Shown here piece by piece: positions 47,755 through 59,773 of a stretch of DNA of 64,000 nucleotides. The notes under the pieces were generated by a model. It did not search any database. It saw only the letters and a list, made by a program, of their open reading frames with translations, and was not told where the DNA came from. The stretch is taken from the NCBI RefSeq assembly GCF_034313965.1, contig NZ_JAVIWQ010000002.1, forward strand, positions 2,108,001 through 2,172,000. Direction: 5' to 3'. How positions within the stretch are numbered: the first letter of the stretch is position 1; each line of letters begins with the position of its first letter. Source of the DNA: Herbaspirillum sp. RTI4 (GTDB lineage: Bacteria > Pseudomonadota > Gammaproteobacteria > Burkholderiales > Burkholderiaceae_D). A program made the position numbers and the translations under genes.

Positions 47755-49101
47755 ATGGCAGACATTAAAAAAATCGACAAAATCGTGGGCGTGAAAGGAA
47801 TGAATGACATCCTGCCCAGCGACGCCCCAATGTGGGAACTCTTTGAAAATACCGTGCAGACAGTATTGAAAAGCTATGGCTTTCAACAGATCCGCACGCC
47901 TATAGTCGAGCCGACTGCTTTGTTCGCACGCGGCCTCGGTGAAGTGACCGATATCGTTGAAAAGGAAATGTATTCCTTCACCGATTCAATGAATGGCGAC
48001 GCTCTCACTCTGCGCCCCGAGTGCACCGCGAGTATCGTGCGCGCCGCTATCGAACATAATTTGACCTATGACGGCCCGAAACGGCTGTGGTATAGCGGCC
48101 CGATGTTTCGTCATGAACGGCCGCAACGCGGACGCTACCGGCAGTTTCACCAGATCGGTGCCGAAGCGCTGGGTTTTACCGGTCCGGATATTGATGCCGA
48201 ACTCATCATGCTTTGCTTGCGCCTGTGGGACGACCTCGGTCTGACCGACGTCAAACTGCAACTCAACTCGATTGGTGACGCAGCCGAGCGCAGCCAGCAC
48301 CGCATTGATCTGATTGCCTATTTCGAACAGCATCAGGATTTGCTCGATACCGATGCGCAGCGGCGACTACATTCGAACCCGCTGCGGATTCTCGATACTA
48401 AAAATCCCGCGATGCAAGAGATGGTGGACGCTGCGCCCAAACTGCTCGATTACCTTGGTGCGGAGTCGCGCGCGCATTTCGACGGCGTGCAAAAAATTCT
48501 GAATCACAACAATGTGCCGTTCACTATCAACCCTCGTCTGGTGCGCGGCATGGATTACTACAACCGCACCGTATTCGAATGGGTGACTGACCAGCTGGGT
48601 TCGCAAGGCACGATTTGTGGTGGTGGTCGTTACGATCCATTGATCGAAACCTTTGGCGGAAAACCCACTCCGGCCTGCGGTTTTGCCATGGGAGTGGAGC
48701 GCGTTCTTGAACTGATGAAAGCCAATGGCGAGCAGCATCAGCCCAATCAGTGCGACGTCTACCTGGTTCATCAAGGAGAGGCTGCGCAGTTGCAGGCATT
48801 TGTATTATCAGAAAGATTGCGCAATGCAGGGCTGGATGTTGTGCTACATTGCGCAGCGTCAAACGCAGGCGGCGGCTTCAAGGCCCAGATGAAAAAAGCG
48901 GATACGAGCGGCGCAGCGTTTGCCGTCATACTAGGCGAAGACGAAATTGCCGCAAACACCGCCACCATTAAGCATCTGCGCGACGGTGACGGGCAACAAT
49001 CCACGGTCGCATTTGATGCGGTACCGGATTTCCTGGTGGACGAAATCGTTGGCGCCAGCGGCGGCGATGAACACGTGCACGATGCCCACTGCCATCACTA
49101 A
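47755..49101 (+). CDS. hisS: Histidyl-tRNA synthetase
   Basis: Class II aminoacyl-tRNA synthetase. Motif 2 reads [23 protein letters not shown]; the histidine A site is [15 protein letters not shown]; motif 3 is [15 protein letters not shown]. The 448-residue protein ends with an anticodon-binding domain and a His-rich tail ([11 protein letters not shown]). It lies between ispG and yfgM as in most beta-proteobacteria. Confidence 0.97.
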   Translation: MADIKKIDKIVGVKGMNDILPSDAPMWELFENTVQTVLKSYGFQQIRTPIVEPTALFARGLGEVTDIVEKEMYSFTDSMNGDALTLRPECTASIVRAAIEHNLTYDGPKRLWYSGPMFRHERPQRGRYRQFHQIGAEALGFTGPDIDAELIMLCLRLWDDLGLTDVKLQLNSIGDAAERSQHRIDLIAYFEQHQDLLDTDAQRRLHSNPLRILDTKNPAMQEMVDAAPKLLDYLGAESRAHFDGVQKILNHNNVPFTINPRLVRGMDYYNRTVFEWVTDQLGSQGTICGGGRYDPLIETFGGKPTPACGFAMGVERVLELMKANGEQHQPNQCDVYLVHQGEAAQLQAFVLSERLRNAGLDVVLHCAASNAGGGFKAQMKKADTSGAAFAVILGEDEIAANTATIKHLRDGDGQQSTVAFDAVPDFLVDEIVGASGGDEHVHDAHCHH

Positions 49102-49177
49102 TCATTAGTGTGTTTTACCCGACGACTTACCCGATAAATACAGATAGATGATCCTTCGTGATCAGGACGATACCAAA

Positions 49178-49828
49178 ATGGCATTTGATTTAGACGAACA
49201 AGAGCAATTGGCATCCATCAAGGATTGGTGGCGGCGTTTTGGCAATGCGCTTACCTGGCTGCTCATCGTTGCGCTGGTGGCGTACGCCTCATGGAGCGGC
49301 TGGAATTATTATCAGCGCGGCCAGTCACGACAGGCATCGCAGTTGTATGAGGAGCAGCAAAAAGCCGTTGCGGCCAAAGACAATGTCAAAGTGCAGCGTG
49401 CTGCTGGCGATATGGAAGAAAAATTCAGCGGTACTTCCTATGCGCAAATGAGTGCATTGGTGGCAGCCAAGTCGGCTTTCGATGCCAACGATGCGGCAGG
49501 AGCCAAAAAGCAACTGCAATGGACGATCGACCATGCCCGTGATTCCGAGTACAAGGCGATTGCTGCTGTGCGTCTGGCGGGGGTTCTGCTGGACGAGAAG
49601 GCGTACGACGAGGGTCTGAAAGTGCTGTCGGGAGATTTTCCGAAGCAGTTCGCTGGTATTGTCTCCGATCGCAAGGGGGACTTGCTTGCGGCGCAAAACA
49701 AAAATGATGCTGCCCGTACAGAGTACCAATCGGCTCTTGATCACACCGAGCAAAAAGACCCTGCTCGGCAATTGATACAACTGAAACTGGATGCGGTTGG
49801 CGGTGCTACGGCGAAGTCTGCAGCTTAA
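49178..49828 (+). CDS. yfgM: YfgM-type TPR membrane protein
   Basis: A UPF0070/YfgM protein: MAFDLDEQEQLASIKDWWRRF, one membrane segment (LTWLLIVALVAYASWSGW) and a periplasmic TPR-like domain (YAQMSALVAAKSAFDANDAAGAKKQLQWTI). E. coli YfgM works with the Sec translocon partner PpiD in periplasmic folding. ATG 49178 gives 216 residues; an earlier in-frame ATG adds ten residues and has no better site. It precedes bamB. Confidence 0.92.
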   Translation: MAFDLDEQEQLASIKDWWRRFGNALTWLLIVALVAYASWSGWNYYQRGQSRQASQLYEEQQKAVAAKDNVKVQRAAGDMEEKFSGTSYAQMSALVAAKSAFDANDAAGAKKQLQWTIDHARDSEYKAIAAVRLAGVLLDEKAYDEGLKVLSGDFPKQFAGIVSDRKGDLLAAQNKNDAARTEYQSALDHTEQKDPARQLIQLKLDAVGGATAKSAA

Positions 49829-49881
49829 TCAAGACCGGACGATCGGCTGCGGTGGAATACCGGGGCAATAAAGGGAATCTC

Positions 49882-51054
49882 ATGCGTAATACAGTTAAAA
49901 AAGCAGCAAAATTTTCTGCGACAGGGATGATGTTGACGGCAGTGGTAATGCTGTCGGGCTGTTCCTTGTACTCATCTCTGTTTGCTGGAAAAAAAGAATC
50001 AAACCCGCCTACGCCGCTGACCGACTTTAAATCGACGGAAACGCTCAAGACGGTGTGGAGTCGCAGCGTCGGAAAGTCTGATAGTTTTGTTTTTTCTCCG
50101 GCATTTGCCGCTGGCAGCATTTATGCAGCAGCCGCTAACGGGAACGTAGTGCGGCTCGATGTGGCAACAGGCGCGGAAGTGTGGCGTATCAATGCGGGCA
50201 TGTCATTGACTGCCGGGGTTGGCAGCGATGGTAATACAACGGTAGTCGTGGGTGAAAAGGGCGTTGTTCTGGCGTTTGATTCCAATGGCAAGGAACGCTG
50301 GAGAGCACAGGGGCCTAGCGTTGTTCTTTCGGCTCCGGCAGTTGGCCAGGAGCTGGTCGTTGTACGCAGTATGGATAATCACATTACTGCTTACGATGCG
50401 AGCACAGGTGAGCGACGCTGGAGTGCCGTACGTGCTGCTCCTGCGCTGACTTTGCGCACTGCGCCCGGCATTGCCATGGCGGCACAAACTGCTTTCGTCG
50501 CCTTGCCTGGAGGCAAGCTGAGCGCATTGGCATTGAACAACGGTGGTGCGCGCTGGGAAATTCCGGTTGGCGACCCACGCGGAACTACCGAACTGGAGCG
50601 TATTTCCGATGTGTCAGGAATGCCTGCGCTGATCGGACGAGATATTTGCGCCGTGGCCTATCAAGGTCGTATTGGTTGTTTCGATGTTGCCAATGGGGCG
50701 CTACGCTGGATCAAAGATTTTTCCAGTGATGTGGGTCTCGGGATTGACGAGCGCTTTGTTTTCGCGGCGGATGAAAAAGGCGCTGTAGTCGAGTTTGCGC
50801 GTGATACCGGCGCCGCATTATGGCGCAATAACAAGCTGGCTTATCGGCAGCTGTCTGCTCCGGTTTCCTTCCGTAATACAGTAGCTGTCGGCGATTATCA
50901 GGGGTATGTGCATTTCCTGTCGCGCGAAGACGGTGCTTTTGCTGCCAGAACAGCAACTGATGGCAGTGCAATTGTGGCCAATCCGGTCGCAGCCGACAAT
51001 ATTGTCGTTTTTCAAACTCAAGCAGGAACCGTGGTTGCCTTGGCAGTCCAGTAA
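49882..51054 (+). CDS. bamB: Outer-membrane assembly lipoprotein BamB
   Basis: A PQQ-type beta-propeller lipoprotein of the BAM complex. The lipobox is MLSGC; blade repeats such as VVRLDVATGAEVWRINAG, GCFDVANGALRWIKDF and VVEFARDTGAALWRNNKL are evident. ATG 49882 gives 390 residues and has AAGGGA six bases upstream. It ends six bases before der. Confidence 0.96.
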   Translation: MRNTVKKAAKFSATGMMLTAVVMLSGCSLYSSLFAGKKESNPPTPLTDFKSTETLKTVWSRSVGKSDSFVFSPAFAAGSIYAAAANGNVVRLDVATGAEVWRINAGMSLTAGVGSDGNTTVVVGEKGVVLAFDSNGKERWRAQGPSVVLSAPAVGQELVVVRSMDNHITAYDASTGERRWSAVRAAPALTLRTAPGIAMAAQTAFVALPGGKLSALALNNGGARWEIPVGDPRGTTELERISDVSGMPALIGRDICAVAYQGRIGCFDVANGALRWIKDFSSDVGLGIDERFVFAADEKGAVVEFARDTGAALWRNNKLAYRQLSAPVSFRNTVAVGDYQGYVHFLSREDGAFAARTATDGSAIVANPVAADNIVVFQTQAGTVVALAVQ

Positions 51055-51060
51055 AAAAAA

Positions 51061-52401
51061 ATGAAGCCGGTAATCGCCTTGGTAGGTCGTCCTAATGTCG
51101 GTAAATCGACGCTGTTCAATCGGCTCACTCGCTCACGCGATGCGCTGGTTGCCGATATGCCTGGTTTGACACGTGATCGTCATTACGGTGAAGGTCGTGT
51201 AGGAGAGGTGCCGTTTTTGGTCATTGATACCGGTGGTTTCGAGCCGGTTGCCAAAGAAGGCATCATGTATGAAATGGCTAAGCAGACCAAGCAGGCAGTG
51301 GTTGAGGCTGATGTGGTGGTGTTTATTGTCGATGGCCGACAAGGTCTAACGCCTCACGATAAAACCATTACTGATTTCCTGCGGAAATCGGGACGCTCCG
51401 TCATGTTGGTGGTGAATAAAGCTGAGGGCATGAGATATACGGCTGTAACAGCTGATTTCTATGAGCTCGGTATGGGTGACCCCTATGTTATTTCTGCTGC
51501 GCATGGCGATGGAGTTGTCGATTTAGTCGAAGAGGCGCTGAAGGTGGCTTTTTCGCAGCGCACGGATACCGAGGAAGCCGTTAAGACTGATTCCGGTATC
51601 AAAATCGCCATCGTAGGGCGGCCAAATGTGGGTAAGTCGACCTTGGTCAATACCTTGCTTGGTGAAGAGCGTGTGATCGCATTCGACATGCCCGGAACGA
51701 CTCGCGATTCGATTGAAATTGCCTTCGAGCGAGAGGGTAAAAAATACACCTTGATCGATACTGCGGGTATCAGGCGCCGTGGCAAGGTATTTGAAGCAAT
51801 CGAAAAATTCTCAGTGGTCAAGACACTGCAATCTATTTCTGAGGCGAATGTCGTCGTCCTGTTATTGGATGCGCAGCAGGATATTTCTGAGCAGGATGCG
51901 CACATTGCCGGATTTATTCTCGAAAGTGGGCGTGCACTGGTCGTTGCCGTCAATAAGTGGGATGGCTTGCAAAGTGAGCAACGCGATCTGGTCAAGGTAG
52001 ACATGGATCGCAAACTGAGTTTTCTTTCGTTTGCGAAAACCCATTTCATTTCGGCATTGAAATCAACGGGTATTGCGCCGTTGATGAAGTCAATCAATTC
52101 TGCGTATGAAGCCGCTACGGCTAATCTGACTACGCCTAAATTGACACGCGCATTGATTGAGGCTGTAGAGCATCAGCAACCGCGCCGGAAGGGCTCTATC
52201 AGGCCTAAATTGCGCTATGCCCATCAAGGTGGACAGAATCCACCGATTGTTGTGATTCACGGCAACGCATTAGAGTCGATAGAAGATAACTACAAAAGAT
52301 ATCTTGAAAAACACTTCCGTGAAACTTTTTCGCTTGTGGGTACTCCATTACGTATCGAGTTTAGATCCAGTAAAAATCCATTTTCGCGCCAGGAAAAATA
52401 A
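51061..52401 (+). CDS. der: Ribosome-assembly GTPase Der
   Basis: A tandem-GTPase of 50S assembly. Both G domains are intact: [14 protein letters not shown] with DTGGF and NKAEG, then [14 protein letters not shown] with DTAGI and NKWD. A KH-like domain ends the protein ([23 protein letters not shown]). It is 446 residues long. The ATG directly follows an A-run after bamB without a clear ribosome-binding site. Confidence 0.97.
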   Translation: MKPVIALVGRPNVGKSTLFNRLTRSRDALVADMPGLTRDRHYGEGRVGEVPFLVIDTGGFEPVAKEGIMYEMAKQTKQAVVEADVVVFIVDGRQGLTPHDKTITDFLRKSGRSVMLVVNKAEGMRYTAVTADFYELGMGDPYVISAAHGDGVVDLVEEALKVAFSQRTDTEEAVKTDSGIKIAIVGRPNVGKSTLVNTLLGEERVIAFDMPGTTRDSIEIAFEREGKKYTLIDTAGIRRRGKVFEAIEKFSVVKTLQSISEANVVVLLLDAQQDISEQDAHIAGFILESGRALVVAVNKWDGLQSEQRDLVKVDMDRKLSFLSFAKTHFISALKSTGIAPLMKSINSAYEAATANLTTPKLTRALIEAVEHQQPRRKGSIRPKLRYAHQGGQNPPIVVIHGNALESIEDNYKRYLEKHFRETFSLVGTPLRIEFRSSKNPFSRQEK

Positions 52402-52544
52402 ATTTAATTTTCAGTGTGATATTTATTTTTTACTGGTTAATCTCGGTGCATTTTTCATTAGATGCTAGTCATTATCCCAGTAGCACTTGATTTTTCATAA
52501 AGTGCCTCCAAATCTTCAGTTCACAACAACATAGTGGAGCAGTC

Positions 52545-52787
52545 ATGAGCAACAACAAAGGGCAATTGTTACAAGACCCATTTCTCAACGCCTTGAGGAA
52601 AGAACACGTACCCGTTTCGATTTACCTCGTTAATGGTATTAAATTACAAGGTCATGTTGAGTCGTTTGATCAGTATGTGGTATTGCTGCGCAACACCGTT
52701 ACCCAAATGGTTTACAAGCACGCTATTTCAACCGTAGTTCCTGCTCGTGCAGTTACTCTCAATTTAGATACCCCGGAAGCTGAGTAA
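52545..52787 (+). CDS. hfq: RNA chaperone Hfq
   Basis: An 80-residue Sm-like protein: [19 protein letters not shown] (proximal-face residues), [21 protein letters not shown] (Sm1) and [13 protein letters not shown] (Sm2, with the YKH motif). The C-terminal tail is short, as in beta-proteobacteria. TGGAG lies eight bases before the ATG. hflX follows. Confidence 0.98.
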   Translation: MSNNKGQLLQDPFLNALRKEHVPVSIYLVNGIKLQGHVESFDQYVVLLRNTVTQMVYKHAISTVVPARAVTLNLDTPEAE

Positions 52788-52889
52788 TCAGGTCAATGGT
52801 ATTTTCCCCTACTGGCGCATCCGCCATTGTCTCCCCGATTGGTCGACAATTTAGCCGTGATGTGTCCAGTAATATTTCCGTTTATTAAG

Positions 52890-54014
52890 ATGCGCGCTGC
52901 ACTGGTAGGACTAGATTTTGGCAAGGGTGATTTTGCCGCTAGTCTGGATGAGTTATTCCTGCTTGCTCAGTCCGCTGGCGCCCAACCCGTGACGACCATT
53001 ACGGGTAAGCGCTCAAGTCCTGATGCGGCTTTGTTTGTGGGTTCCGGTAAGGCTCAAGAGGTCGCCGATGCGGTTGTTGAGCTTGGCCTCGATATCGTGA
53101 TTTTCAATCATGCTTTGTCGCCGGCGCAACAACGCAATCTTGAGCGCGTACTCAATATTCGTGTTCTTGATCGTACTAGCCTGATCCTGGATATTTTTGC
53201 CCAGCGAGCCCAGAGTCACGAGGGTAAAGTTCAGGTTGAGCTTGCTCAGTTACAACACTTGTCGACCCGATTGATTCGTGGTTGGACCCATCTGGAGCGG
53301 CAAAAAGGCGGTATTGGTTTGCGTGGGCCGGGAGAAACACAGCTGGAAACTGACCGGCGACTGATTGGCGAACGAGTTAAGGCTTTGCGCGCACTGCAAG
53401 AAAAATTGCGTCGCCAGCATGCTACTCAGCGCCGTGCTCGTGGTCGCAGCGCAGCTTTTTCTGTGTCTCTGGTCGGGTACACCAATGCGGGGAAATCCAC
53501 AGTCTTTAATGCGCTGGCTAAAGCCGGCGTTTACGCTGCGGATCAATTGTTTGCAACTTTAGACACGACTTCCCGTCGGGTCTATCTGGGGGAGGCTGGT
53601 CACGTCGTCATGTCGGATACGGTCGGTTTCATCAGGGAGCTCCCGCATCAGCTAGTCGCCGCTTTTCGAGCGACGCTGGAAGAAACTATTCATGCCGATC
53701 TGTTGTTGCATGTGGTCGATGCGGCCAGCCCGGTTCGAATGGAGCAGATTGAGCAGGTCAATCTGGTACTCAAGGAAATCGGGGCAGATCATATTCCTCA
53801 GATTTTAGTTTGGAACAAGATTGATGCGGCAGGTTTGGAGCCGGGGATTGAAAGAGATGAATATGATAGAATTCATCGGGTTTTCACTAGCGCAAAAACG
53901 GGTGCAGGTCTGGATTTTTTGCGATTTGCCGTTAGTGATGTGCTCAAGGCAAGGAACGTTCAAAGTGCGGCTCGCTCGTCGGCAGGCAATGTAGTAGAAA
54001 ATCTGTCCACCTGA
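52890..54014 (+). CDS. hflX: Ribosome-associated GTPase HflX
   Basis: The N-terminal HflX domain has the Gly-rich segment GGIGLRGPGETQLETDRR and a helical linker; the G domain begins with VSLVGYTNAGKSTVFNAL and has DTVGFIRELPHQLV and WNKID. HflX splits stalled ribosomes. The start is uncertain: ATG 52890 (MRAALVGLDFG) fits the family beginning; ATG 52860 and TTG 52827 are in frame but lack good sites. It belongs to the hfq-hflX-hflKC cluster. Confidence 0.95.
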   Translation: MRAALVGLDFGKGDFAASLDELFLLAQSAGAQPVTTITGKRSSPDAALFVGSGKAQEVADAVVELGLDIVIFNHALSPAQQRNLERVLNIRVLDRTSLILDIFAQRAQSHEGKVQVELAQLQHLSTRLIRGWTHLERQKGGIGLRGPGETQLETDRRLIGERVKALRALQEKLRRQHATQRRARGRSAAFSVSLVGYTNAGKSTVFNALAKAGVYAADQLFATLDTTSRRVYLGEAGHVVMSDTVGFIRELPHQLVAAFRATLEETIHADLLLHVVDAASPVRMEQIEQVNLVLKEIGADHIPQILVWNKIDAAGLEPGIERDEYDRIHRVFTSAKTGAGLDFLRFAVSDVLKARNVQSAARSSAGNVVENLST

Positions 54015-54154
54015 GCAGCCTTGCAGGCGGGCATTATAAGCATCGAAAACTGTAACAATTACTACAGATAAATAGTGCAAGGCCATAGTTTTAGCTATGG
54101 TAGTAAAGGCTCACATGAGCATTCCACCTATTTTCATTAAGCCGATTGCAACTA

Positions 54155-55441
54155 ATGCTTGTTACATTATTCAGAAAACTGGGTGTCAAATTCTCTTTGA
54201 ATGATCCTCAATGGGGACGCGGTTCAAAAGAGGATGGAAAACGTCCTGCTCCCAACAACGACAATCAACGTGACAATCAGCGTGCGGATGGCCCGCCTGA
54301 TCTTGATCAGTTGTGGCGCGATTTCAATCAGCGCTTGAGCCGGCTGCTGAGCGGGAAAAAAGGGGGCGGCGCACCCGATCAAGGTGATGGCTTTAATAAG
54401 CGCGACATGAAAAGCACAGGTATTGGTGTCGGCTTGATTGCAGCTGTTGTCGTCGTCTTGTGGTTGGCTAGTGGGTTCTTCATTGTGCAGGAAGGCCAGA
54501 CCGGTGTCGTCATGACCTTTGGCCGTTATAGCCACACAACATTGGCGGGCGTTAACTGGCGTTGGCCTGCACCGATTCAGTCACATGAAACAGTGAATGT
54601 CTCACAGGTGCGTACGGTTGAAATTGGTTATCGTGGCAGCACGAAAAATAAACAGCCGCGTGAATCTCTGATGCTGACCGATGATGAAAATATCATCGAT
54701 ATACAATTTGCCGTTCAATACACCCTCAAAAATGCCGCTGACTGGATTTTTAATAATCGTGGTCAGGAAGACATGGTTGGTCAAGTTGCGGAAACGTCGA
54801 TTCGAGAAATTGTCGGTAAAAGCAAGATGGATTTTGTTTTGTATGAAGGCCGTGAAAAAGTGGCGCTGGATGTGAGCCAATTGATGCAACAAATTCTTGA
54901 TCGCTACCGATCGGGTGTGCAAATCACCAATGTGACCATGCAAGGCGTACAGCCACCTGAGCAGGTGCAGGCAGCGTTTGATGATGCGGTGAAAGCAGGG
55001 CAGGATCGGGAGCGGCTGAAGAACGAAGGCCAGGCCTATGCTAACGACGTGATTCCCAAGGCGCGCGGAGCGGCTTCGCGTCTGATTGAGGAATCCGGAG
55101 CTTACCGTGCACGCGTGGTAGCCAACGCAGAGGGTGATGCATCTCGTTTTAAACAAGTGCTTACCGAATATCAAAAGGCTCCTGCCGTGACGAGAGACCG
55201 TATGTACTTGGAAACTATGCAGCAGATATTTGCGAACACAACGAAGGTTATGGTTGATGCTAAAAACGGCAGCAATATGCTTTATCTGCCACTCGATAAG
55301 CTGATGTCGCAAACTGCAGCAGAACCCGCTAAGTCAACGGTAACTTTACCAACGCCAGCGGCAGTGGGTGCTGCGGAGGTTGCCGTAGCCTATCCGGCAG
55401 ACTCTCGTGCCAGAGATACTCGCGATCGGGAGGTACGTTAA
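54155..55441 (+). CDS. hflK: FtsH modulator HflK
   Basis: A stomatin/prohibitin (SPFH) membrane protein. A Gly/Asp/Asn-rich N-terminus (NDPQWGRGSKEDGKRPAPNN) precedes one membrane segment (GVGLIAAVVVVLWLASGFFIV), then the SPFH domain (VVMTFGRYSHTTLAGVNWRWPAPIQ) and a coiled-coil tail. HflK and HflC regulate the FtsH protease. ATG 54155 is used; TTG 54146 is an in-frame alternative. hflC starts on the next base after the stop. Confidence 0.95.
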   Translation: MLVTLFRKLGVKFSLNDPQWGRGSKEDGKRPAPNNDNQRDNQRADGPPDLDQLWRDFNQRLSRLLSGKKGGGAPDQGDGFNKRDMKSTGIGVGLIAAVVVVLWLASGFFIVQEGQTGVVMTFGRYSHTTLAGVNWRWPAPIQSHETVNVSQVRTVEIGYRGSTKNKQPRESLMLTDDENIIDIQFAVQYTLKNAADWIFNNRGQEDMVGQVAETSIREIVGKSKMDFVLYEGREKVALDVSQLMQQILDRYRSGVQITNVTMQGVQPPEQVQAAFDDAVKAGQDRERLKNEGQAYANDVIPKARGAASRLIEESGAYRARVVANAEGDASRFKQVLTEYQKAPAVTRDRMYLETMQQIFANTTKVMVDAKNGSNMLYLPLDKLMSQTAAEPAKSTVTLPTPAAVGAAEVAVAYPADSRARDTRDREVR

Positions 55442-56335
55442 ATGAACCGACTTATCAGCGCCGTCGTTGCCATCATTATTGCTATCTGGTTATTGTCGTC
55501 TACCGTGTTCGTTGTGAATCAAAGGCAGTACGCCATTGTTTTTGCTCTAGGCGAAATTAAGCAAATAGTTAGCACTCCGGGCCTATATTTCAAACTGCCA
55601 CCGCCATTTCAGAACATCATTTATCTGGATAAGCGCATCCTGACTATCGATTCTCCGGATACTGACCGCTTCATTACTGCGGAAAAGAAAAATATCCTTG
55701 TGGACGCATTCGTCAAATGGCGTATTGTCGAGCCGCGGCTCTATTTCATCAGTTTTAATGGCGATGAGAAGAGAGCTCAGGATCGTATGTCGCAAATTGT
55801 TAAGGCTGCATTGAATGAGGAAATTACCAAGCGCACGGTGCGTGAAGTTATTTCTGGCGAACGCGGAAAAGTCATGAGTGCCTTGAAAGGCAAGGTTGCG
55901 GCTGAAGCCAAGCAAATCGGCGTTGAAATCGTTGATGTCCGTCTCAAACGTGTAGATTATGTAGACCAGATTAATAATTCGGTTTATGAGCGGATGAAAT
56001 CAGAACGCGTACGGGTTGCGAACGAACTGCGTTCCACTGGTTCGGCAGAATCAGAACAAATCCGTGCTGATGCTGACCGCCAACGTACAGTGATATTAGC
56101 GGAAGCCTATCGCGATGCAGAAAGCACGCGTGGTATTGGTGACGCAAAGGCCTCGCAAATTTATGCACAGGCCTTTGGTCAGAACCCGGAGTTCTACAAG
56201 TTCTACCGCAGCCTTGAAGCCTATCGCGCCAGCTTCAAAAATCGTTCTGATCTTATGGTTCTTGATCCGAGTTCCGAGTTCTTTAAGTACTTCAAGGGAT
56301 CAGGCACTGCGTCCGCTGGCAGTAGTAAAAAATAA
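55442..56335 (+). CDS. hflC: FtsH modulator HflC
   Basis: The partner of HflK, 297 residues, with an N-terminal membrane anchor (LISAVVAIIIAIWLLSSTVFVV) and an SPFH domain (QYAIVFALGEIKQIVSTPGLYFKLPPPFQN). The C-terminal helix contains EQIRADADRQRTVILAEAYRDA. Its ATG directly follows the hflK stop. The 167-base gap after it lacks the small DUF2065 gene often found before hisZ, and holds two similar GGCTGGCC segments. Confidence 0.96.
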   Translation: MNRLISAVVAIIIAIWLLSSTVFVVNQRQYAIVFALGEIKQIVSTPGLYFKLPPPFQNIIYLDKRILTIDSPDTDRFITAEKKNILVDAFVKWRIVEPRLYFISFNGDEKRAQDRMSQIVKAALNEEITKRTVREVISGERGKVMSALKGKVAAEAKQIGVEIVDVRLKRVDYVDQINNSVYERMKSERVRVANELRSTGSAESEQIRADADRQRTVILAEAYRDAESTRGIGDAKASQIYAQAFGQNPEFYKFYRSLEAYRASFKNRSDLMVLDPSSEFFKYFKGSGTASAGSSKK

Positions 56336-56502
56336 GAGAGCCTCGCGATCGGTACTTGTCGTTGCCGATGACGTAGCAGGCAGTTCTCACTTTTAGTCCC
56401 CCCCGGTAAGGCTGGCCCCTATTTGATTTAAGGGCTGGCCTCTTATTTTGCGGAAAGCGCCAAAGCTGACCCTGACATTTTTTCCCTGTTTGATTTCATC
56501 TT

Positions 56503-57657
56503 ATGCCGAATTGGCTTTTGCCCGAAAATATTGCTGACGTCCTGCCGTCGGAAGCCCGCAAAATTGAAGAGTTACGGCGTGGCCTGCTGGATCACTTTCG
56601 CCTCTACGGTTATGAATTGGTCATGCCTCCTTTGCTCGAATACCTGGAGTCGCTGTTGACGGGGGCCGGGCAGGATACTGATTTGCGTACGTTTAAGTTG
56701 GTTGATCAGTTATCTGGCCGTACGATGGGTATTCGCGCCGATATGACGACCCAGGTTGCCAGAATCGACGCGCATTTGCTCAATCGGAATTCCGTGACTC
56801 GTTTGTGCTACGCAGGAAGCGTGCTGCAAACTCGTCCATCCGGGCTCTATGCCACCCGCGAACCTTTGCAGATCGGTGCAGAACTCTATGGCCATGCCGG
56901 GCTAGAGGCCGATGCCGAAATTCAGCAATTGGCGCTGGCTTCGCTGGCTTTAGCCGGTATCACTCAAGTGCGTCTGGATTTGTGTCATGTCGGAGTACTG
57001 CGGGCGCTAATCGCTGACGACTCCTTAGCTAGCAAAGACGAGGCACGACTGTTCGAATTGCTCCAGTCTAAGGATTTGCCAGAACTGGACGTCATCAGTG
57101 TTGCCTATGACGCTACAACACGTGCGGCACTATTGGCATTGCCGGGTCTCTACGGCGATCGCACTGTGTTGCAACGTGCGCGACAAATTCTGCCTGCTAA
57201 ACCGGGCATCACTCGAGCGCTCGATGAACTGGAGTCGCTGGTGCAACTCGCCGGGGGTGCTACTACCGTCACCGTCGACTTGGCCGATTTGCGCGGATAT
57301 CACTATCACAGCGGCGTCATGTTCGCCGCCTACGTGCCGGGTTTGCCGAACGCGGTAGTACGAGGCGGCCGTTACGACCATGTCGGCGAAGCTTTTGGCC
57401 GCGCGCGTCCGGCCACGGGCTTTTCAATGGACTTGCGGGAGCTGGCCAGATTGATGCCGGGAGCGGAGCGCAAACGCGCAATACGCGCACCTTGGGGCAT
57501 GCAAGCTGATTTGCTTGAAAAAATTGCCTTCTTGCGTGCCGCAGGTGAGACAGTCATTCAGACTTTACCCGGGCATGAGAACGATCAGGACGAATTCGAC
57601 TGTGACCGGGTGGTCGAGTGGAATAATAAAAATTGGATTATCAAACAGGTAGGTTGA
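56503..57657 (+). CDS. hisZ: ATP phosphoribosyltransferase regulatory subunit HisZ
   Basis: A HisRS-like paralogue without aminoacylation that activates the short HisG. It has [25 protein letters not shown] at the start, then the class II core ([42 protein letters not shown]). The 384-residue length and absence of the anticodon domain separate it from HisS. It is three bases before purA. Confidence 0.94.
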   Translation: MPNWLLPENIADVLPSEARKIEELRRGLLDHFRLYGYELVMPPLLEYLESLLTGAGQDTDLRTFKLVDQLSGRTMGIRADMTTQVARIDAHLLNRNSVTRLCYAGSVLQTRPSGLYATREPLQIGAELYGHAGLEADAEIQQLALASLALAGITQVRLDLCHVGVLRALIADDSLASKDEARLFELLQSKDLPELDVISVAYDATTRAALLALPGLYGDRTVLQRARQILPAKPGITRALDELESLVQLAGGATTVTVDLADLRGYHYHSGVMFAAYVPGLPNAVVRGGRYDHVGEAFGRARPATGFSMDLRELARLMPGAERKRAIRAPWGMQADLLEKIAFLRAAGETVIQTLPGHENDQDEFDCDRVVEWNNKNWIIKQVG

Positions 57658-58974
<1,317 letters not shown>

Positions 58975-59024
58975 TCACCGTATGCGGCGCACGGGTTGCG
59001 CTGCATAAGCCGGGCTCAAAAATA

Positions 59025-59564
59025 ATGAAAATCTCTGACGACAAAGATCTCTGGATCTCTTGGGAGCAATACCATCGCAGTATCGAGCAGTTGGCGCTGA
59101 AAGTGCACGCATCGGATTGGCGCTTCGACCAGGTACTTTGTTTGGCGCGTGGCGGCTTACGGCCGGGCGATGTATTTTCGCGTATTTTCGATGTGCCGCT
59201 GGCGATTCTGTCGACGAGTTCGTATCGCGAGTCTGCCGGAACCGTTCGAGGTGATCTCGACATTGCCAAATACATTACGATTACCAAAGGCAGCTTGGGT
59301 GGTCGCATTCTTTTGGTCGACGATCTGGTGGACTCCGGCGTGACTTTGCAGCGTGTGCAGACCCATCTGAAGGAACATTATCCGGCGGTGACGGAAGTCA
59401 AATCCGCAGTGATCTGGTGGAAAGCCTGCTCTGTGGTTGAGCCAGATTACTACGGTGAGCATTTGCCAACGAATCCCTGGATACACCAGCCGTTTGAAGA
59501 TTACGACGGCCTTGGTCCACATCAGCTTGCTGCCTGGATCAAAAAAGGGGAGTCGCCAGCCTGA
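59025..59564 (+). CDS. Purine-type phosphoribosyltransferase
   Basis: A type I PRTase of 179 residues. The PRPP-binding loop is RILLVDDLVDSGVTLQRV; an early LCLARGGLRPGDVFSRIFDVP segment is like the xanthine/guanine PRTases (Gpt). Its place directly after purA suggests purine salvage. Substrate preference (hypoxanthine, guanine or xanthine) cannot be read. A terminator follows 28 bases after the stop. Confidence 0.85.
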   Translation: MKISDDKDLWISWEQYHRSIEQLALKVHASDWRFDQVLCLARGGLRPGDVFSRIFDVPLAILSTSSYRESAGTVRGDLDIAKYITITKGSLGGRILLVDDLVDSGVTLQRVQTHLKEHYPAVTEVKSAVIWWKACSVVEPDYYGEHLPTNPWIHQPFEDYDGLGPHQLAAWIKKGESPA

Positions 59565-59592
59565 CCGTGATTTTGTGCAAGATTTTTGCGTG

Positions 59593-59622
59593 GAGGGCCT
59601 GCTGCTGCAGGCTCTTTCTTTT
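59593..59622 (+). terminator. Terminator after the phosphoribosyltransferase
   Basis: GAG-GG-CCTGC pairs with GCAGG-CTC around TGCT and is followed by TTTCTTTTATT. A two-base bulge weakens the stem. Confidence 0.7.
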
Positions 59623-59648
59623 ATTGTGATTGTCAGATGCTCATAACG

Positions 59649-59681
59649 AAAAAGGCCGGTTGATCAAATCAACCGGCCTTT
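59649..59681 (-). terminator. Terminator of tRNA-Leu copy 1
   Basis: AAAGGCCGGTTGAT and ATCAACCGGCCTTT form a 14-bp perfect stem with a 3-base loop; on the minus strand five T follow. The tRNA gene ends eight bases before it. Confidence 0.92.
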
Positions 59682-59688
59682 CGTATTT

Positions 59689-59773
59689 TGGTGCCCACGG
59701 AGGGACTCGAACCCCCACACCCTAAGGCACATGGACCTGAACCATGCGCGTCTACCAATTCCGCCACGTGGGC
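59689..59773 (-). tRNA. tRNA-Leu (anticodon CAG), copy 1
   Basis: An 85-base class II tRNA. On the minus strand the acceptor GCCCACG pairs with CGTGGGC, then discriminator A and an encoded CCA. The D arm (GGCGGAATTGGTAGACGC), a CATGG-TTCAGGT-CCATG anticodon arm with CAG (complement at 59737-59739), a long variable arm and GGTTCGAGTCC in the T arm are seen. It is identical to the second copy about 0.6 kb away. Confidence 0.97.
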
